Below, piece after piece: positions 6,396 to 15,771 of a DNA stretch of 27,906 bases. Location of the stretch: the NCBI GenBank assembly GCA_031422915.1, contig JANPEK010000318.1:1-27906 (forward strand), in the 5' to 3' direction. A model generated the notes under the pieces. It searched no databases, was not told the origin of the DNA, and saw only the letters and a program-made list of their open reading frames with translations. Within the stretch, counting starts at the first letter, position 1. Each line of letters starts with the position of its first letter. A program made the position numbers and the translations under genes. The DNA is from JANMEX01 sp031422915. GTDB taxonomy: Bacteria; Pseudomonadota; Alphaproteobacteria; Rhizobiales; Rhizobiaceae.

Positions 6396-8020
6396 GTGAT
6401 AACAGACGGTTCTCTGCGTCCGGTCTTGGCACGGATTCCAGCAATTGTATCCGCCGCCGCGATCAGATCGGCAAGTGCTGTCTGAGTTTCGATGTTGTGC
6501 TTGGACGCATTCGGTTCATAACGTTCGATGTACACGCGAAGTGTCGCGCCGGATGTTCCTGTGCCGGACAAGCGGTAAACCACACGCGAACCGCCGACAA
6601 ACAGGATGCGAACGCCTTGATTGGCGCTGACAGAACCATCCACCGGGTCGAGGTAGGAAAAGTCGTCAGCCTTTTCGACGGTCAAATCCCCATATGTCGT
6701 GCCAGGCAGGCTCGCCATTGCTGCGCGCAGATCGGCCATCAGCCCGTTGGCACGGTCGCTTTCGACCTCTTCATAGTCATGCCTTGAGTAATAGTTGCGG
6801 CCATAGTCGGCCCAATGCTTTTCAACGATGGCTTTCATGCTCTCACCGCGCACGGCAAGGATGTTGAGCCAAAGCAGCACTGCCCACAGGCCATCCTTCT
6901 CGCGCACATGGTCGGAGCCGGTTCCCGCGCTTTCCTCGCCGCAAATGGTCACTTTTCCAGCGTCAAGAAGATTGCCGAAGAACTTCCAGCCGGTCGGCGT
7001 CTCATACATGCCAATGCCAAGCTTGGCCGCCACGCGGTCCGCCGCGCCGGATGTCGGCATCGAGCGGGCAATTCCTGCAAGGCCGCGGCTGTAACCCGGC
7101 ACCAAATGCGCATTGGCGGCAAGCATCGCAACAGAATCGGAAGGCGTGACGAAGATATGCTTGCCGATGATCAGATTGCGGTCGCCGTCGCCGTCCGACG
7201 CTGCGCCGAAATCCGGTGCGTCCTTGCTCATCATCAGTTCATAAAGCTCATGCGCATGGACGAGATTGGGGTCCGGGTGATGGCCGCCAAAATCCGGCAG
7301 CGGAACGAAATTCACCACTGAGCCTTCGGCAGCGCCAAGACGGCGCTCGAGAATTTCCTTGGCATAAGGACCGGTCACCGCGCTCATCGCGTCAAATCTA
7401 AGTGTCAGTCCGTCTTTGATCTTGGCGCGGATCAGTTCGAAGTCGAACAGGCTCTCCATCAGTTCTGCATAGTCGGCCACCGGATCGATCACCTCGACCA
7501 CGATGCCCGCAACATCGAAAGTGCCAGCCTTGTCGAGATCAATGTCCGCCGTGTTGATCGTCATATACTGGTCAATGACCTTGGTGCGTTCAAAGATTGC
7601 GTCGGTGATCTTCTCCGCCGCCGGCCCGCCATTGCCGGTGTTGTACTTGATGCCGAAATCTTCCGTCGGCCCGCCGGGATTATGGCTGGCCGACAGGATT
7701 AGACCGCCAAATGCCTTGTATTTGCGGATCACATGGGACGCTGCGGGCGTCGACAATATGCCACTCTGTCCGGTCATCACCTTGCCGAAACCATTGGCGG
7801 CGGCCATGCGGATGGCGATCTGGATAACTTCGCGGTTGAAATAGCGCCCGTCGCCGCCGATCACCAGCGTCTTGCCCTTAAAGCCTTCAAGGCTGTCGAA
7901 CACCGACTGGATGAAATTCTCGACATAATTCTTCTGCTGAAAATGCATAACTTTCTTGCGAAGGCCAGAGGTGCCGGGCTTCTGGTCGGAATACGGCGTG
8001 GTGGCGACAGAGACGATCAT
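6392..8020 (-). CDS. pgm: Phosphoglucomutase (alpha-D-glucose phosphate-specific)
   Basis: Interconverts glucose-6-phosphate and glucose-1-phosphate, supplying GlgC and also UDP-glucose routes for exo-polysaccharides. The 542-residue product shows the four expected loops: phosphoserine Ser112 in SASHNPGGP, the Mg loop DGDGDR at 276-281, the sugar-binding loop GEESAG at 361-366, and the phosphate-binding SGTGTSGATLR near the C-terminus. The start at 8020 is chosen because its ATG overlaps the glgA stop (ATGA) and the N-terminus then begins directly with the conserved VATTPYSDQKPGTSGLR region; a 35-residue longer reading is antisense-like filler within glgA. The protein belongs to the eukaryote-like PGM1 clade rather than the PMM/PGM type, as usual in rhizobia. 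Confidence 0.97.
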   Translation of the reverse strand: MIVSVATTPYSDQKPGTSGLRKKVMHFQQKNYVENFIQSVFDSLEGFKGKTLVIGGDGRYFNREVIQIAIRMAAANGFGKVMTGQSGILSTPAASHVIRKYKAFGGLILSASHNPGGPTEDFGIKYNTGNGGPAAEKITDAIFERTKVIDQYMTINTADIDLDKAGTFDVAGIVVEVIDPVADYAELMESLFDFELIRAKIKDGLTLRFDAMSAVTGPYAKEILERRLGAAEGSVVNFVPLPDFGGHHPDPNLVHAHELYELMMSKDAPDFGAASDGDGDRNLIIGKHIFVTPSDSVAMLAANAHLVPGYSRGLAGIARSMPTSGAADRVAAKLGIGMYETPTGWKFFGNLLDAGKVTICGEESAGTGSDHVREKDGLWAVLLWLNILAVRGESMKAIVEKHWADYGRNYYSRHDYEEVESDRANGLMADLRAAMASLPGTTYGDLTVEKADDFSYLDPVDGSVSANQGVRILFVGGSRVVYRLSGTGTSGATLRVYIERYEPNASKHNIETQTALADLIAAADTIAGIRAKTGRREPSVIT

Positions 8021-9477
8021 CGGGCTTTGCTCTTCAACAGGTTTTGGTAGAGGCGTGCATAGGCTTTGGCGCTGCGTTCCCACGACACATCGCACGTCAT
8101 GCCACTCTGCTGCATGGCGCTCCATGTCGCGCGATCATCCCAGAGTGCGAACGTCCGGCCAATCACGTCATTGAGCGAACCGGTATCGACAGGCGCAAAC
8201 TGCAAGCCCGTGGCAACGCCCAGTGACAGCGCGGCGTCATTGGCGTCGATCACTGTATCAGCGAGCCCGCCTGTGCGGGCGACAACCGGAATGCAGCCAT
8301 AGCGCACGGCGTAAAGTTGCGTCAGGCCGCAAGGCTCGAACCGGGACGGGATAAGGATTGCGTCTCCGCCCGCCTGCATCAGGTGCGACAGCGCCTCGTC
8401 ATAGCCGATCATTACTCCGACCTTGCCCTTGTGCCGGTTGGCTGCGGCATGCAACTGCCCTTCAATCGCCGCATCGCCCGAGCCAAGCACGGCAAGCGAG
8501 CCGCCCATCGACACGATCGTGTCAGCAGCAGTGGCGAGCAGATCAAGGCCTTTTTGCCAGGTCAATCGGCTGATGACGATGAACTGCGGGCCCTTCGATG
8601 CAGTCAAACCAAACCGTTCATTGAGCGCGTCGCGGTTGGCCGCACGGTCCTTGATCGACTTCGCAGTGAAGTTTTTGGCGATGTCTTTGTCTGTCGCCGG
8701 ATCCCAGACGTCTACGTCGATCCCATTGACGATACCGTACACGCTTGAAGACCGCGCGTTGAGCAACCCGTCCAGCCCCATGCCGAATTCAGCCGTGCGT
8801 ATTTCTCGGGCATAGGTCGGGCTGACAGTGGTCACCGCCCAAGCGGACTGAAGCCCCGATTTCAAAAAGCCGACACCGCCGTAATACTCAACGCCATCAA
8901 CGCCATAAGCGTAGTAAGGCAAACCAAGCGCCGGAAAGATATCTGCGCCATAGCGGCCTTGAAAGGCCAGATTGTGCACGGTTATGACCGATGGCGTCGC
9001 ATGGGCAGCGCCGAATTTCATGTACGCAGGAACAAGTCCTGCCTGCCAGTCATGCGCATGCACAACATCCGGCGTCCAGCCGTCAACCGCACCCTCTGCA
9101 ATGCGCGCGGCAATCATCGAAAGTGCGCCAAAGCGCATCCAATTGTCCGGCCAATCCTTGCCTGACGCATCGCCATAAATGCCGCCATCACGGACATAAA
9201 GATGCGGCGCGTCGATGACATAAAGCTCCAGTCCGCCAGCCGTTCCAAACAGAACCGTCGCTTCCCCGCCGTGCAGTGACGAGAATTTCAACACAGGTTT
9301 GCCATCCTTCAGCGCCGCGAGCACCTTCGGATAGCCCGGCATCAGCGTTCGCATCTCCACGCCATTGTCAGTGAGCGCCCCCGGCAGCGCGCCTGTGACA
9401 TCAGCCAACCCGCCGGTTTTCACCAGCGGGTAGACCTCGGAGGCAACGGATAGGACCTTGATTGCAGCTTTCGCCAA
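8017..9477 (-). CDS. glgA: Glycogen synthase (ADP-glucose-dependent, GT5), TTG start
   Basis: Transfers glucose from ADP-glucose to the non-reducing end of an alpha-1,4-glucan. The product has 486 residues, typical of bacterial GT5. The ADP-glucose-binding KTGGLADV is at residues 20-27, HAHDWQAGL lies in the N-terminal Rossmann domain, and the C-terminal RFEPCGLTQLYAVRYG segment carries the E-x7-E-type catalytic region. The initiation codon is TTG at 9475-9477, 4 nt after the glgC stop. It is supported by GGGG on the mRNA strand (complement of 9485-9488), 7 nt upstream, and by the lack of an ATG or GTG before the first beta-strand KVLSVASEV. A weak start in the middle of the operon may limit GlgA yield. 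The stop overlaps pgm. Confidence 0.96.
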   Translation of the reverse strand: MAKAAIKVLSVASEVYPLVKTGGLADVTGALPGALTDNGVEMRTLMPGYPKVLAALKDGKPVLKFSSLHGGEATVLFGTAGGLELYVIDAPHLYVRDGGIYGDASGKDWPDNWMRFGALSMIAARIAEGAVDGWTPDVVHAHDWQAGLVPAYMKFGAAHATPSVITVHNLAFQGRYGADIFPALGLPYYAYGVDGVEYYGGVGFLKSGLQSAWAVTTVSPTYAREIRTAEFGMGLDGLLNARSSSVYGIVNGIDVDVWDPATDKDIAKNFTAKSIKDRAANRDALNERFGLTASKGPQFIVISRLTWQKGLDLLATAADTIVSMGGSLAVLGSGDAAIEGQLHAAANRHKGKVGVMIGYDEALSHLMQAGGDAILIPSRFEPCGLTQLYAVRYGCIPVVARTGGLADTVIDANDAALSLGVATGLQFAPVDTGSLNDVIGRTFALWDDRATWSAMQQSGMTCDVSWERSAKAYARLYQNLLKSKAR

Positions 9478-9481
9478 AGTG

Positions 9482-10741
9482 TTACCCCAATCGGTCGATC
9501 ATTGGTTGCGTGATAAGGCAGACGCCCCTGTCCGTACGGCGGAAACGGCGCGCATCCTCTTCCGGATCCTCGCCGACAACGAGGCCTTCGGGAATGACCA
9601 CGCCCCGGTCGATCACCACCTTTTTCAGCTGCGCATTACGGCTGATGACAACTTCCGGCAGCACCACCGCCTCTTCAAGTGATGAGAACGAGTTGGCCCT
9701 GACACCGGTAAACAGGAGACTACGCCGCAGCGCTGCGCCGGAGACGATGCAATCACCGGATACCAGCGATGAGATCGCCGACCCACGGCGACCGTCCTCG
9801 TCATGCACAAACTTTGCCGGTGGCTTGATCTCGGCATAGGTCCAGATCGGCCATTCCTTGTCATAAAGGTCAAGTTCCGGCGTGATATCGGTCAAATCGA
9901 TGTTCGCTTCCCAGTAGGCGTCCACAGTTCCCACATCGCGCCAGTAGGCGACCGCCTCTTGCGACGAACGGATGCAGGATTTGGTGAACCGGTGCGCGAC
10001 CGCTTTGCCGTGTTCGACGATGTAAGGAATGATGTCTTTGCCAAAATCGCGTGCCGAATTGGGATCACATGCGTCGCGCTGCAGTTCTTCAATCAGGAAT
10101 TTGGTGCGGAACACGTAAATGCCCATCGATGCCAGCGCCATGTCGGGCTGGCCTGGAATGGCAGGCGGATCTTTTGGCTTCTCAACGAAAGCGACGATCT
10201 GGTCTTTCTCATCCACGTGCATGACGCCGAAGCCGACAGCCTCCATGCGCGGCACTTCTAGGCAGCCGATAGTCACGTCCGCGTTCTGGTCCACATGCTG
10301 ACGCAGCATCAGCTCATAGTCCATCTTGTAGATATGATCGCCCGCCAGAATGATGATGTATTCGGGGCCATAGCTCTCGATGATGTCAATGTTCTGGAAC
10401 ACCGCGTCCGCTGTTCCCGCATACCACTGGTCTTCAGAGACCCGCTGGGAAGCCGGCAAAATATCGAAGCTTTCGTTTCGTTCCGGCCGCAGGAAGTTCC
10501 AGCCGCGCTGCAGATGGCGGATAAGCGAATGCGCTTTGTATTGCGTGGCGACACCCATGCGGCGAATGCCTGAGTTGAGCGCGTTCGAGAGCGCAAAATC
10601 GATGATCCGGCTTTTTCCGCCGAAATAGACCGCCGGCTTGGCGCGAAAATCCGTCAGCTCCATAAGGCGCGAGCCGCGGCCTCCTGCAAGCACATAGGCC
10701 ATTGCATCACGGGCCAAAGGCTGTGTGTATCTATTGGGCAT
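9482..10741 (-). CDS. glgC: Glucose-1-phosphate adenylyltransferase (ADP-glucose pyrophosphorylase)
   Basis: Makes ADP-glucose from ATP and glucose-1-phosphate, the committed and allosterically controlled step of glycogen synthesis. The 419-residue product has the nucleotide-binding loop GGRGSRL at 20-26, FGGKSRIIDF at 40-49, the EKPK/FVEKP sugar-phosphate region at mid-protein, and a C-terminal left-handed beta-helix (for example VISRNAQLKKVVIDRG). Rhizobial homologues are activated by fructose-6-phosphate and pyruvate; the sequence alone does not prove this here. The ATG is preceded by GGGAGGAG on the mRNA strand in the 23-nt gap after glgB, a strong ribosome site. Confidence 0.97.
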   Translation of the reverse strand: MPNRYTQPLARDAMAYVLAGGRGSRLMELTDFRAKPAVYFGGKSRIIDFALSNALNSGIRRMGVATQYKAHSLIRHLQRGWNFLRPERNESFDILPASQRVSEDQWYAGTADAVFQNIDIIESYGPEYIIILAGDHIYKMDYELMLRQHVDQNADVTIGCLEVPRMEAVGFGVMHVDEKDQIVAFVEKPKDPPAIPGQPDMALASMGIYVFRTKFLIEELQRDACDPNSARDFGKDIIPYIVEHGKAVAHRFTKSCIRSSQEAVAYWRDVGTVDAYWEANIDLTDITPELDLYDKEWPIWTYAEIKPPAKFVHDEDGRRGSAISSLVSGDCIVSGAALRRSLLFTGVRANSFSSLEEAVVLPEVVISRNAQLKKVVIDRGVVIPEGLVVGEDPEEDARRFRRTDRGVCLITQPMIDRLG

Positions 10742-10764
10742 GCGCGGTCTCCTCCCAAAGTCCG

Positions 10765-12996
10765 TCAGATTTCAAATTCAAATATCATCGTCGCCAGCGG
10801 CGGCAGATTGACAAATGCCGCAGCAGGCTGCCCGTCATGGCCCGGCTGATCAGCGATAATCACGCCTGCATTGCCGTTGCCAGAGCCGCCGTAGATTGTT
10901 GCGTCGGTGTTGATAACCTCGCGCCAGCGGCCTTTGGCAGGCAGCGGCAGGCTGTAACCCTCTCGCGTCACTGGCGTGAAATTGCAGACAACGGCCACCG
11001 GCTTCTCGCCCGGAGCAAACCGCGCCCACGCGAACACCGAATTCTCGCGGTCATTGACCACAAGCCAGCCAAAACCTTCCGGCTCGCAGTCTCGGCTGTG
11101 CAGCGCTGGCAGATCCCGGTAAGCGCGGTTGAGATCGCGCAGAAGGTTCTGCACGCCCTTGTGCGGAGCATGGTCCAACTCATGCCAGTCAAGCGAACGC
11201 GCTTCCGACCATTCACCACGCTGGGCAAATTCCTGTCCCATGAACAACAGCTTCTTGCCGGGGTAACCCCACATGAAGCCATAGTAAGAGCGCAAGTTTG
11301 CAAACTTCTGCCAGTCATCGCCCGCCATCTTGGTGAGCAGCGAGCCCTTACCATGCACGACTTCGTCATGGCTGATCGGCAGCACGAAATTCTCCGAGAA
11401 GGCGTAGAGCAGCCCGAAGGTAATGTCGTCGTGATGGTGGCGGCGGTGGATCGGCTCACGCGCAAAATATTCGAGCGTGTCGTGCATGAAGCCCATGTTC
11501 CACTTGAAGCCAAAGCCAAGCCCGCCCGCATAAACCGGCTGCGAGACCTTTGGCCACGCCGTCGATTCTTCGGCAATCATCGTGAAACCGGGGCGCGCGG
11601 CATACCCGGCCTTGTTGGCCTCTTGCAGGAACGACACAGCCTCAAGGTTCTCACGCCCGCCATGCTTGTTGGGCACCCATTCGCCGGATTTCCGCGAATA
11701 GTCGAGGTAAAGCATCGAAGCCACGGCATCAACGCGCAAACCATCGATGTGATACTTCTCAGCCCAGAACACCGCGTTGTTGACCAGGAACGACTTCACT
11801 TCCTTGCGCCCGAAATTATAGATTGCGGTGTTCCAGTCGGGATGAAAACCTTGGCGCGGATCCTGATGCTCGTAAAGTGCTGTTCCGTCGAAATTGGCCA
11901 GACCGTGCGAATCCGTCGGGAAATGCGCCGGAACCCAGTCCAGAATGACGCCGATGCCCGCCTTGTGCGCACCGTCGACGAACCGCGCAAACGATTCCGG
12001 GTCACCAAACCGTGCAGATGGCGCGTAAAGGCCGGTCGTCTGGTAGCCCCACGAGGGATCGTACGGATGCTCGGAAATCGGCAGAAACTCGATGTGGGTA
12101 AATCCCATATCGACAACATAGGGAATGAGATCAGCCGCCATCTCGTCGAATGACAGAAACGAGCCATCCGGTTTTTGCTTCCACGATCCGGCATGTACCT
12201 CATAGATCGACATCGGCTGGCGACGGGCGTCAATGCTGCCCCAATGCTTGGAATGCGCCTCGTCGTGCCACTCATGGTTCAACGGGCGGGCAACCACAGA
12301 AGCGGTATTGGGGCGCAGTTCAGATTGGAACGCAAACGGGTCCGCCTTCAGCGGCAGGACGACGCCATTTGAACCAAGGATTTCATACTTGTACGGCTCA
12401 CCCGCGTGCACAGCGGGAATGAAAATTTCCCATATGCCGGTGTCTGTGCGGCAACGCATGGCATGACGCCTGCCATCCCAGCTGTTGAATGAGCCAACCA
12501 CCGACACGCGCCACGCATTTGGTGCCCAGACTGCAAAATGCACGCCGTCTGCACCCTCGTGGGTCATCAAATGCGCGCCAAGCTTGTCAAACAAACGCAG
12601 ATGCGAGCCTTCTGCGATGTAATAATCATCCATCGGGCCAAGCACAGGTCCGAAAGAGTACGGGTCGGCAAAGGACCAGTCACCATGTGACGCACGCGCT
12701 TGATAGCGCACTGGCTGATGGGTCTTTATGGCGAGTTCGCCTTCAAAGATGCCTGCGTCATGGATGCGCGACAGAGTTCCGATCGCAGCGCCCGCGAGGG
12801 TAAATGCTTCCAGAGTGTCCGCGCCAGGCGCAAACACCCGCCCCAACCAACTCTTGCCCGCCTTGTGAATGCCAAGCACGGAAAAGGGGTCCGTGTGACG
12901 GCCCTCAGCGATGGCCTGCAGCGCATCGCGCAGTTGGCCGGCTTTCTTTTCAGCGGCTGAAAGCTCTATCGATGGAGTTTTGGTCTTGCCTGCCAT
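10765..12996 (-). CDS. glgB: 1,4-alpha-glucan branching enzyme (GH13)
   Basis: Creates alpha-1,6 branches by transferring oligoglucan segments. The 743-residue product has an N-terminal extension and CBM48 module (about 30-230), then the GH13 barrel with Asp423 (GLRVDAVASM), the AEEST segment holding the catalytic Glu (476-477), and Asp544 (ISHDEVVHGKGS), followed by an all-beta C-terminal domain. The ATG at 12996 is preferred because GGGAGGGGA lies 7 nt upstream; an in-frame TTG six codons earlier sits inside that ribosome site. It follows glgP after a 138-nt gap that carries a structured element and precedes glgC by 23 nt. Confidence 0.97.
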   Translation of the reverse strand: MAGKTKTPSIELSAAEKKAGQLRDALQAIAEGRHTDPFSVLGIHKAGKSWLGRVFAPGADTLEAFTLAGAAIGTLSRIHDAGIFEGELAIKTHQPVRYQARASHGDWSFADPYSFGPVLGPMDDYYIAEGSHLRLFDKLGAHLMTHEGADGVHFAVWAPNAWRVSVVGSFNSWDGRRHAMRCRTDTGIWEIFIPAVHAGEPYKYEILGSNGVVLPLKADPFAFQSELRPNTASVVARPLNHEWHDEAHSKHWGSIDARRQPMSIYEVHAGSWKQKPDGSFLSFDEMAADLIPYVVDMGFTHIEFLPISEHPYDPSWGYQTTGLYAPSARFGDPESFARFVDGAHKAGIGVILDWVPAHFPTDSHGLANFDGTALYEHQDPRQGFHPDWNTAIYNFGRKEVKSFLVNNAVFWAEKYHIDGLRVDAVASMLYLDYSRKSGEWVPNKHGGRENLEAVSFLQEANKAGYAARPGFTMIAEESTAWPKVSQPVYAGGLGFGFKWNMGFMHDTLEYFAREPIHRRHHHDDITFGLLYAFSENFVLPISHDEVVHGKGSLLTKMAGDDWQKFANLRSYYGFMWGYPGKKLLFMGQEFAQRGEWSEARSLDWHELDHAPHKGVQNLLRDLNRAYRDLPALHSRDCEPEGFGWLVVNDRENSVFAWARFAPGEKPVAVVCNFTPVTREGYSLPLPAKGRWREVINTDATIYGGSGNGNAGVIIADQPGHDGQPAAAFVNLPPLATMIFEFEI

Positions 12997-13070
12997 TGCG
13001 ACATCCCCTCCCAAGGATAAACCTAGCGCTGAATTGAAAGCGGTTACAAGTCCTATTTCCGATTGTTTTT

Positions 13071-13112
13071 CCGGACAAGTTCGCCATGCTGCGATTCAGC
13101 GGACTTGCCCGG
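13071..13112 (-). promoter_or_regulatory. Structured element between glgP and glgB
   Basis: Two 10-nt arms, 13071-13080 (CCGGACAAGT) and 13103-13112 (ACTTGCCCGG), can pair at 9 of 10 positions. They enclose a second small stem GCTG/CAGC (13088-13091 with 13097-13100). No U-tract follows on the minus strand, so this is not a canonical terminator. A processing, stability or attenuation element separating glgP from glgBCA-pgm-glgX is possible. Confidence 0.35.
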
Positions 13113-13134
13113 ATTTCAAATTGCCGATGAAGTA

Positions 13135-15609
13135 TCAAAGCCCGGTGACGCCCCAGATTTCCTTGCCATACTGCCGAATTGTCCGGTCGGATGAGAACCA
13201 TCCCACGCGTGCCGTATTCAGGATCGCCATGCGGTTCCATTCCGCAGGCGTTCCCCATACAGTGTCTGCCTGCCTTTGGGCCTTGTAATAGGCATCGAAG
13301 TCCGCCGTCACCAGGAACCAGTCGGTGTCATAAAGGTTCTGGATCAGGTCTTTGTAACGGTTGACATCGTCGGGTGAAAATACGCCGGAGGCAACTTGAG
13401 ACAAGGCCTCGGAAAGCGTTGGCGAAGCGTCAATCACGTCGCGCGGCCTGTAGCCATCCCGTCGCAATCCGGCGACCTGATCGGCGGTTAGGCCGAAGAT
13501 GAAGATATTGTCGTCGCCCACATGATCGCGGATTTCTACATTTGCGCCATCAAGTGTGCCAATCGTAATTGCGCCGTTCAGCGCGAACTTCATGTTGCCT
13601 GTACCGGAAGCCTCCAACCCCGCCGTCGATATCTGTTCGGAAAGATTGGCGGCGGGAATCATGATTTCGGCCGTTGAGACGTTATAGTTCGGTATGAACG
13701 CGATTTTCAAAAGTCCGCGCACCGCCGGGTCTGAATTGATCACCTTCGCCACATCGTTAGCCAGCTTGATGATCATTTTTGCTGTTGTGTAGGAGGGTGC
13801 TGCCTTGCCGCCGAAGAACTTGACGCGCGGCACCCAATCCTTGTGCGGATTGGAGCGGATCTGATCATAAAGCGCCACCGCCTCAATGATGTTCAGCAAT
13901 TGGCGCTTGTATTCGTGTATGCGCTTGATCTGAATGTCGAACATGGCTTTGGGATCAATCCGCACACCAATCCGCTGGCGAACCAACGCCGCGAGCCGCT
14001 CCTTGTTGGCCTGCTTTATCTTGGCAAACTTGGCCTGAAAAGCCGAATCAGTCGCAAAAGGTTCAAGTGCGACCAGCTTTTCGGCATCATCCAGAAAGCC
14101 TTCCCCGATGGACTCGTGAATAAGCGCGGAAAGCCCGGGATTGCAGCCGTTCAGCCAACGGCGTGGAGTCACGCCATTGGTCTTGTTGTTAATCCGGTCG
14201 GGGTAGAGCCGGTGCAGGTCTGCAAACACCGTCTGCTTCATTAATTCCGTATGCAGCGCCGAAACGCCATTGATCGAGTGTGCGCCGACAAATGCCAACT
14301 GGCCCATGCGCACACGCCGCCCGCTGGATTCGTCGATCAACGAGATTGCTGCAACATCTCCGTCGCCGAAGCCGCGAAGCTTGCGCGCTTCCAAAATCAC
14401 CTGCGCATTGATGCGGTAAACTATCTGCATATGGCGCGGCAACAGCCGCTCAAACAACTCGACCGGCCAGGTCTCGAGCGCTTCAGGCAACAGTGTATGG
14501 TTGGTGTAACCAAACGTGCCTTTGCACACTGTCCACGCTGTATCCCAGCCAATCCCATGAACATCGGTAAGAAGCCTCATCAGTTCAGCCACAGCAACGG
14601 CCGGATGGGTGTCGTTCAATTGGATGGCAACAGCGTCAGCCAGATTGAGAAAGTCCGGATATTGCTGCTTGTGTCGGCGCAAGATATCCTGCAGCGAGGC
14701 GGAAGAGAAAAAGAACTCCTGCCGCAGCCGTAATTCCTGGCCCGCCTTGTGCGAGTCAGCCGGATAGAGAACGCGAGTGATCGCTTCAGCGGCAACGCTG
14801 TCACGCAGCGCACCGACGTGATCGCCCGAATTGAACGCCGCCAGACTGATCGGATCGATCGGCTGGGCTTCCCACAGGCGCAATGTGTTGACCCGCTTGG
14901 CCTTCCAGCCGACCACAGGCGTATCGTAAGCCACCGCGATCACGCGTTCGTTCGGCTTCCAAATATAGCGCGGCTCGTCAGCATCAATATCGCTGTCATC
15001 AGTCTCGACAACGCCGCCAAAGCCAACTTCATAGTTGGATTCGCGGCGCTCGAATTCCCATGGATTGCCATGTGCAAGCCAGGTTTCTGGAAACTCGGCC
15101 TGCCATCCATCTTTGATTTCCTGCCGGAACAGGCCGTGGACATAGCGGATGCCGTAGCCGTAGGCTGGAATCCCGACGCTCGCCATGCTTTCCATGAAAC
15201 ACGCGGCGAGGCGGCCAAGACCGCCATTGCCCAGCGCAGCATCCGGTTCCAGCGCCGCAATCAGATCAATATCCACATTGAGCGACTTGAGTGCTTCTGA
15301 AACCTCTTCCATCAGACCCATGTTGGCAATCGCGTCGCGCATCAGCCGGCCGATGAGAAATTCCAGAGACAGATAATACACCCGTTTGCCACCGGTCTTG
15401 TAAACCTCGCGCGTGGACTCCATCCAGCGGTCGATGATCCGGTCACGCAGGGCAAGGATTGTTGCTGTCAGATAGTCGTGTGGCTTGGCGGCAAACGTGT
15501 CCTTGCCAATCGAATAGACCAGCTTTTCGATGATCTTGGCTGCAAAAGTGCGGCGGTCAACGAGCAAGTCGGCCACGTCTGCACTTCCGGATAAGGATGT
15601 CTTGCTCAT
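13135..15609 (-). CDS. glgP: Glycogen phosphorylase (GT35)
   Basis: Phosphorolyses alpha-1,4-glucan ends to glucose-1-phosphate; PLP-dependent and cytoplasmic. The product has 824 residues, standard for GT35. The PLP lysine is Lys674 in EASGTGNMKFALNG, the glycine-rich active-site segment GNGGLGRLAACF is at 127-138, and the loop near LNDTHPA (331-337) and the KRIHEYKRQ segment (562-570) are typical. The ATG at 15609 has CGGAG on the mRNA strand 5 nt upstream. It is the first gene of the glycogen operon; a promoter-like sequence lies about 35-65 nt upstream. Its placement with the synthesis genes means synthesis and breakdown enzymes are made together, leaving control to metabolites. Maltodextrin phosphorylase is the only close alternative, unlikely in this context. 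Confidence 0.97.
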   Translation of the reverse strand: MSKTSLSGSADVADLLVDRRTFAAKIIEKLVYSIGKDTFAAKPHDYLTATILALRDRIIDRWMESTREVYKTGGKRVYYLSLEFLIGRLMRDAIANMGLMEEVSEALKSLNVDIDLIAALEPDAALGNGGLGRLAACFMESMASVGIPAYGYGIRYVHGLFRQEIKDGWQAEFPETWLAHGNPWEFERRESNYEVGFGGVVETDDSDIDADEPRYIWKPNERVIAVAYDTPVVGWKAKRVNTLRLWEAQPIDPISLAAFNSGDHVGALRDSVAAEAITRVLYPADSHKAGQELRLRQEFFFSSASLQDILRRHKQQYPDFLNLADAVAIQLNDTHPAVAVAELMRLLTDVHGIGWDTAWTVCKGTFGYTNHTLLPEALETWPVELFERLLPRHMQIVYRINAQVILEARKLRGFGDGDVAAISLIDESSGRRVRMGQLAFVGAHSINGVSALHTELMKQTVFADLHRLYPDRINNKTNGVTPRRWLNGCNPGLSALIHESIGEGFLDDAEKLVALEPFATDSAFQAKFAKIKQANKERLAALVRQRIGVRIDPKAMFDIQIKRIHEYKRQLLNIIEAVALYDQIRSNPHKDWVPRVKFFGGKAAPSYTTAKMIIKLANDVAKVINSDPAVRGLLKIAFIPNYNVSTAEIMIPAANLSEQISTAGLEASGTGNMKFALNGAITIGTLDGANVEIRDHVGDDNIFIFGLTADQVAGLRRDGYRPRDVIDASPTLSEALSQVASGVFSPDDVNRYKDLIQNLYDTDWFLVTADFDAYYKAQRQADTVWGTPAEWNRMAILNTARVGWFSSDRTIRQYGKEIWGVTGL

Positions 15610-15644
15610 GTATACTCCGGATTCAATCGATTTAACTGTCCGGT

Positions 15645-15673
15645 GGCTAGCATCTCATTAAGGCAGATGTCAA
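15645..15673 (-). promoter_or_regulatory. Candidate promoter of the glgP operon
   Basis: On the minus strand a perfect -35 TTGACA (15668-15673) is followed after 17 nt by CTAGCC (15645-15650). The spacing and CTA start resemble the rhizobial housekeeping consensus (CTTGAC-N17-CTATAT), but the -10 is only a partial match. The predicted start near 15637 gives a leader of about 28 nt with a good ribosome site. Confidence 0.45.
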
Positions 15674-15675
15674 AG

Positions 15676-15701
15676 CGGCGCGGATTTTTGTTCCCGCGCC
15701 G
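15676..15701 (-). terminator. Hairpin after xylA, possible weak terminator
   Basis: An 8-bp perfect GC-rich stem CGGCGCGG/CCGCGCCG (15676-15683 with 15694-15701) has a 10-nt loop, in the gap between xylA and glgP. On the minus strand only CTTTG follows, so a U-tract is nearly absent and read-through from xylBA into glgP is possible. The glgP promoter candidate begins immediately downstream. Confidence 0.4.
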
Positions 15702-15771
15702 AATATCACTTGAGCGCTGCAACACACACAAGGGCAGGTGCTGCAATGCAGCCATGCGCCTTGAACATACT

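Noticed and set aside
5790..6485. 231-codon plus-strand ORF opposite glgX
   Set aside because: Shadow of glgX; it crosses the glgX-pgm junction without any family signature.
10702..12153. 483-codon plus-strand ORF opposite glgB
   Set aside because: Antisense shadow of a GC-rich gene with clear GH13 motifs on the other strand; it has no recognisable domain or ribosome site.
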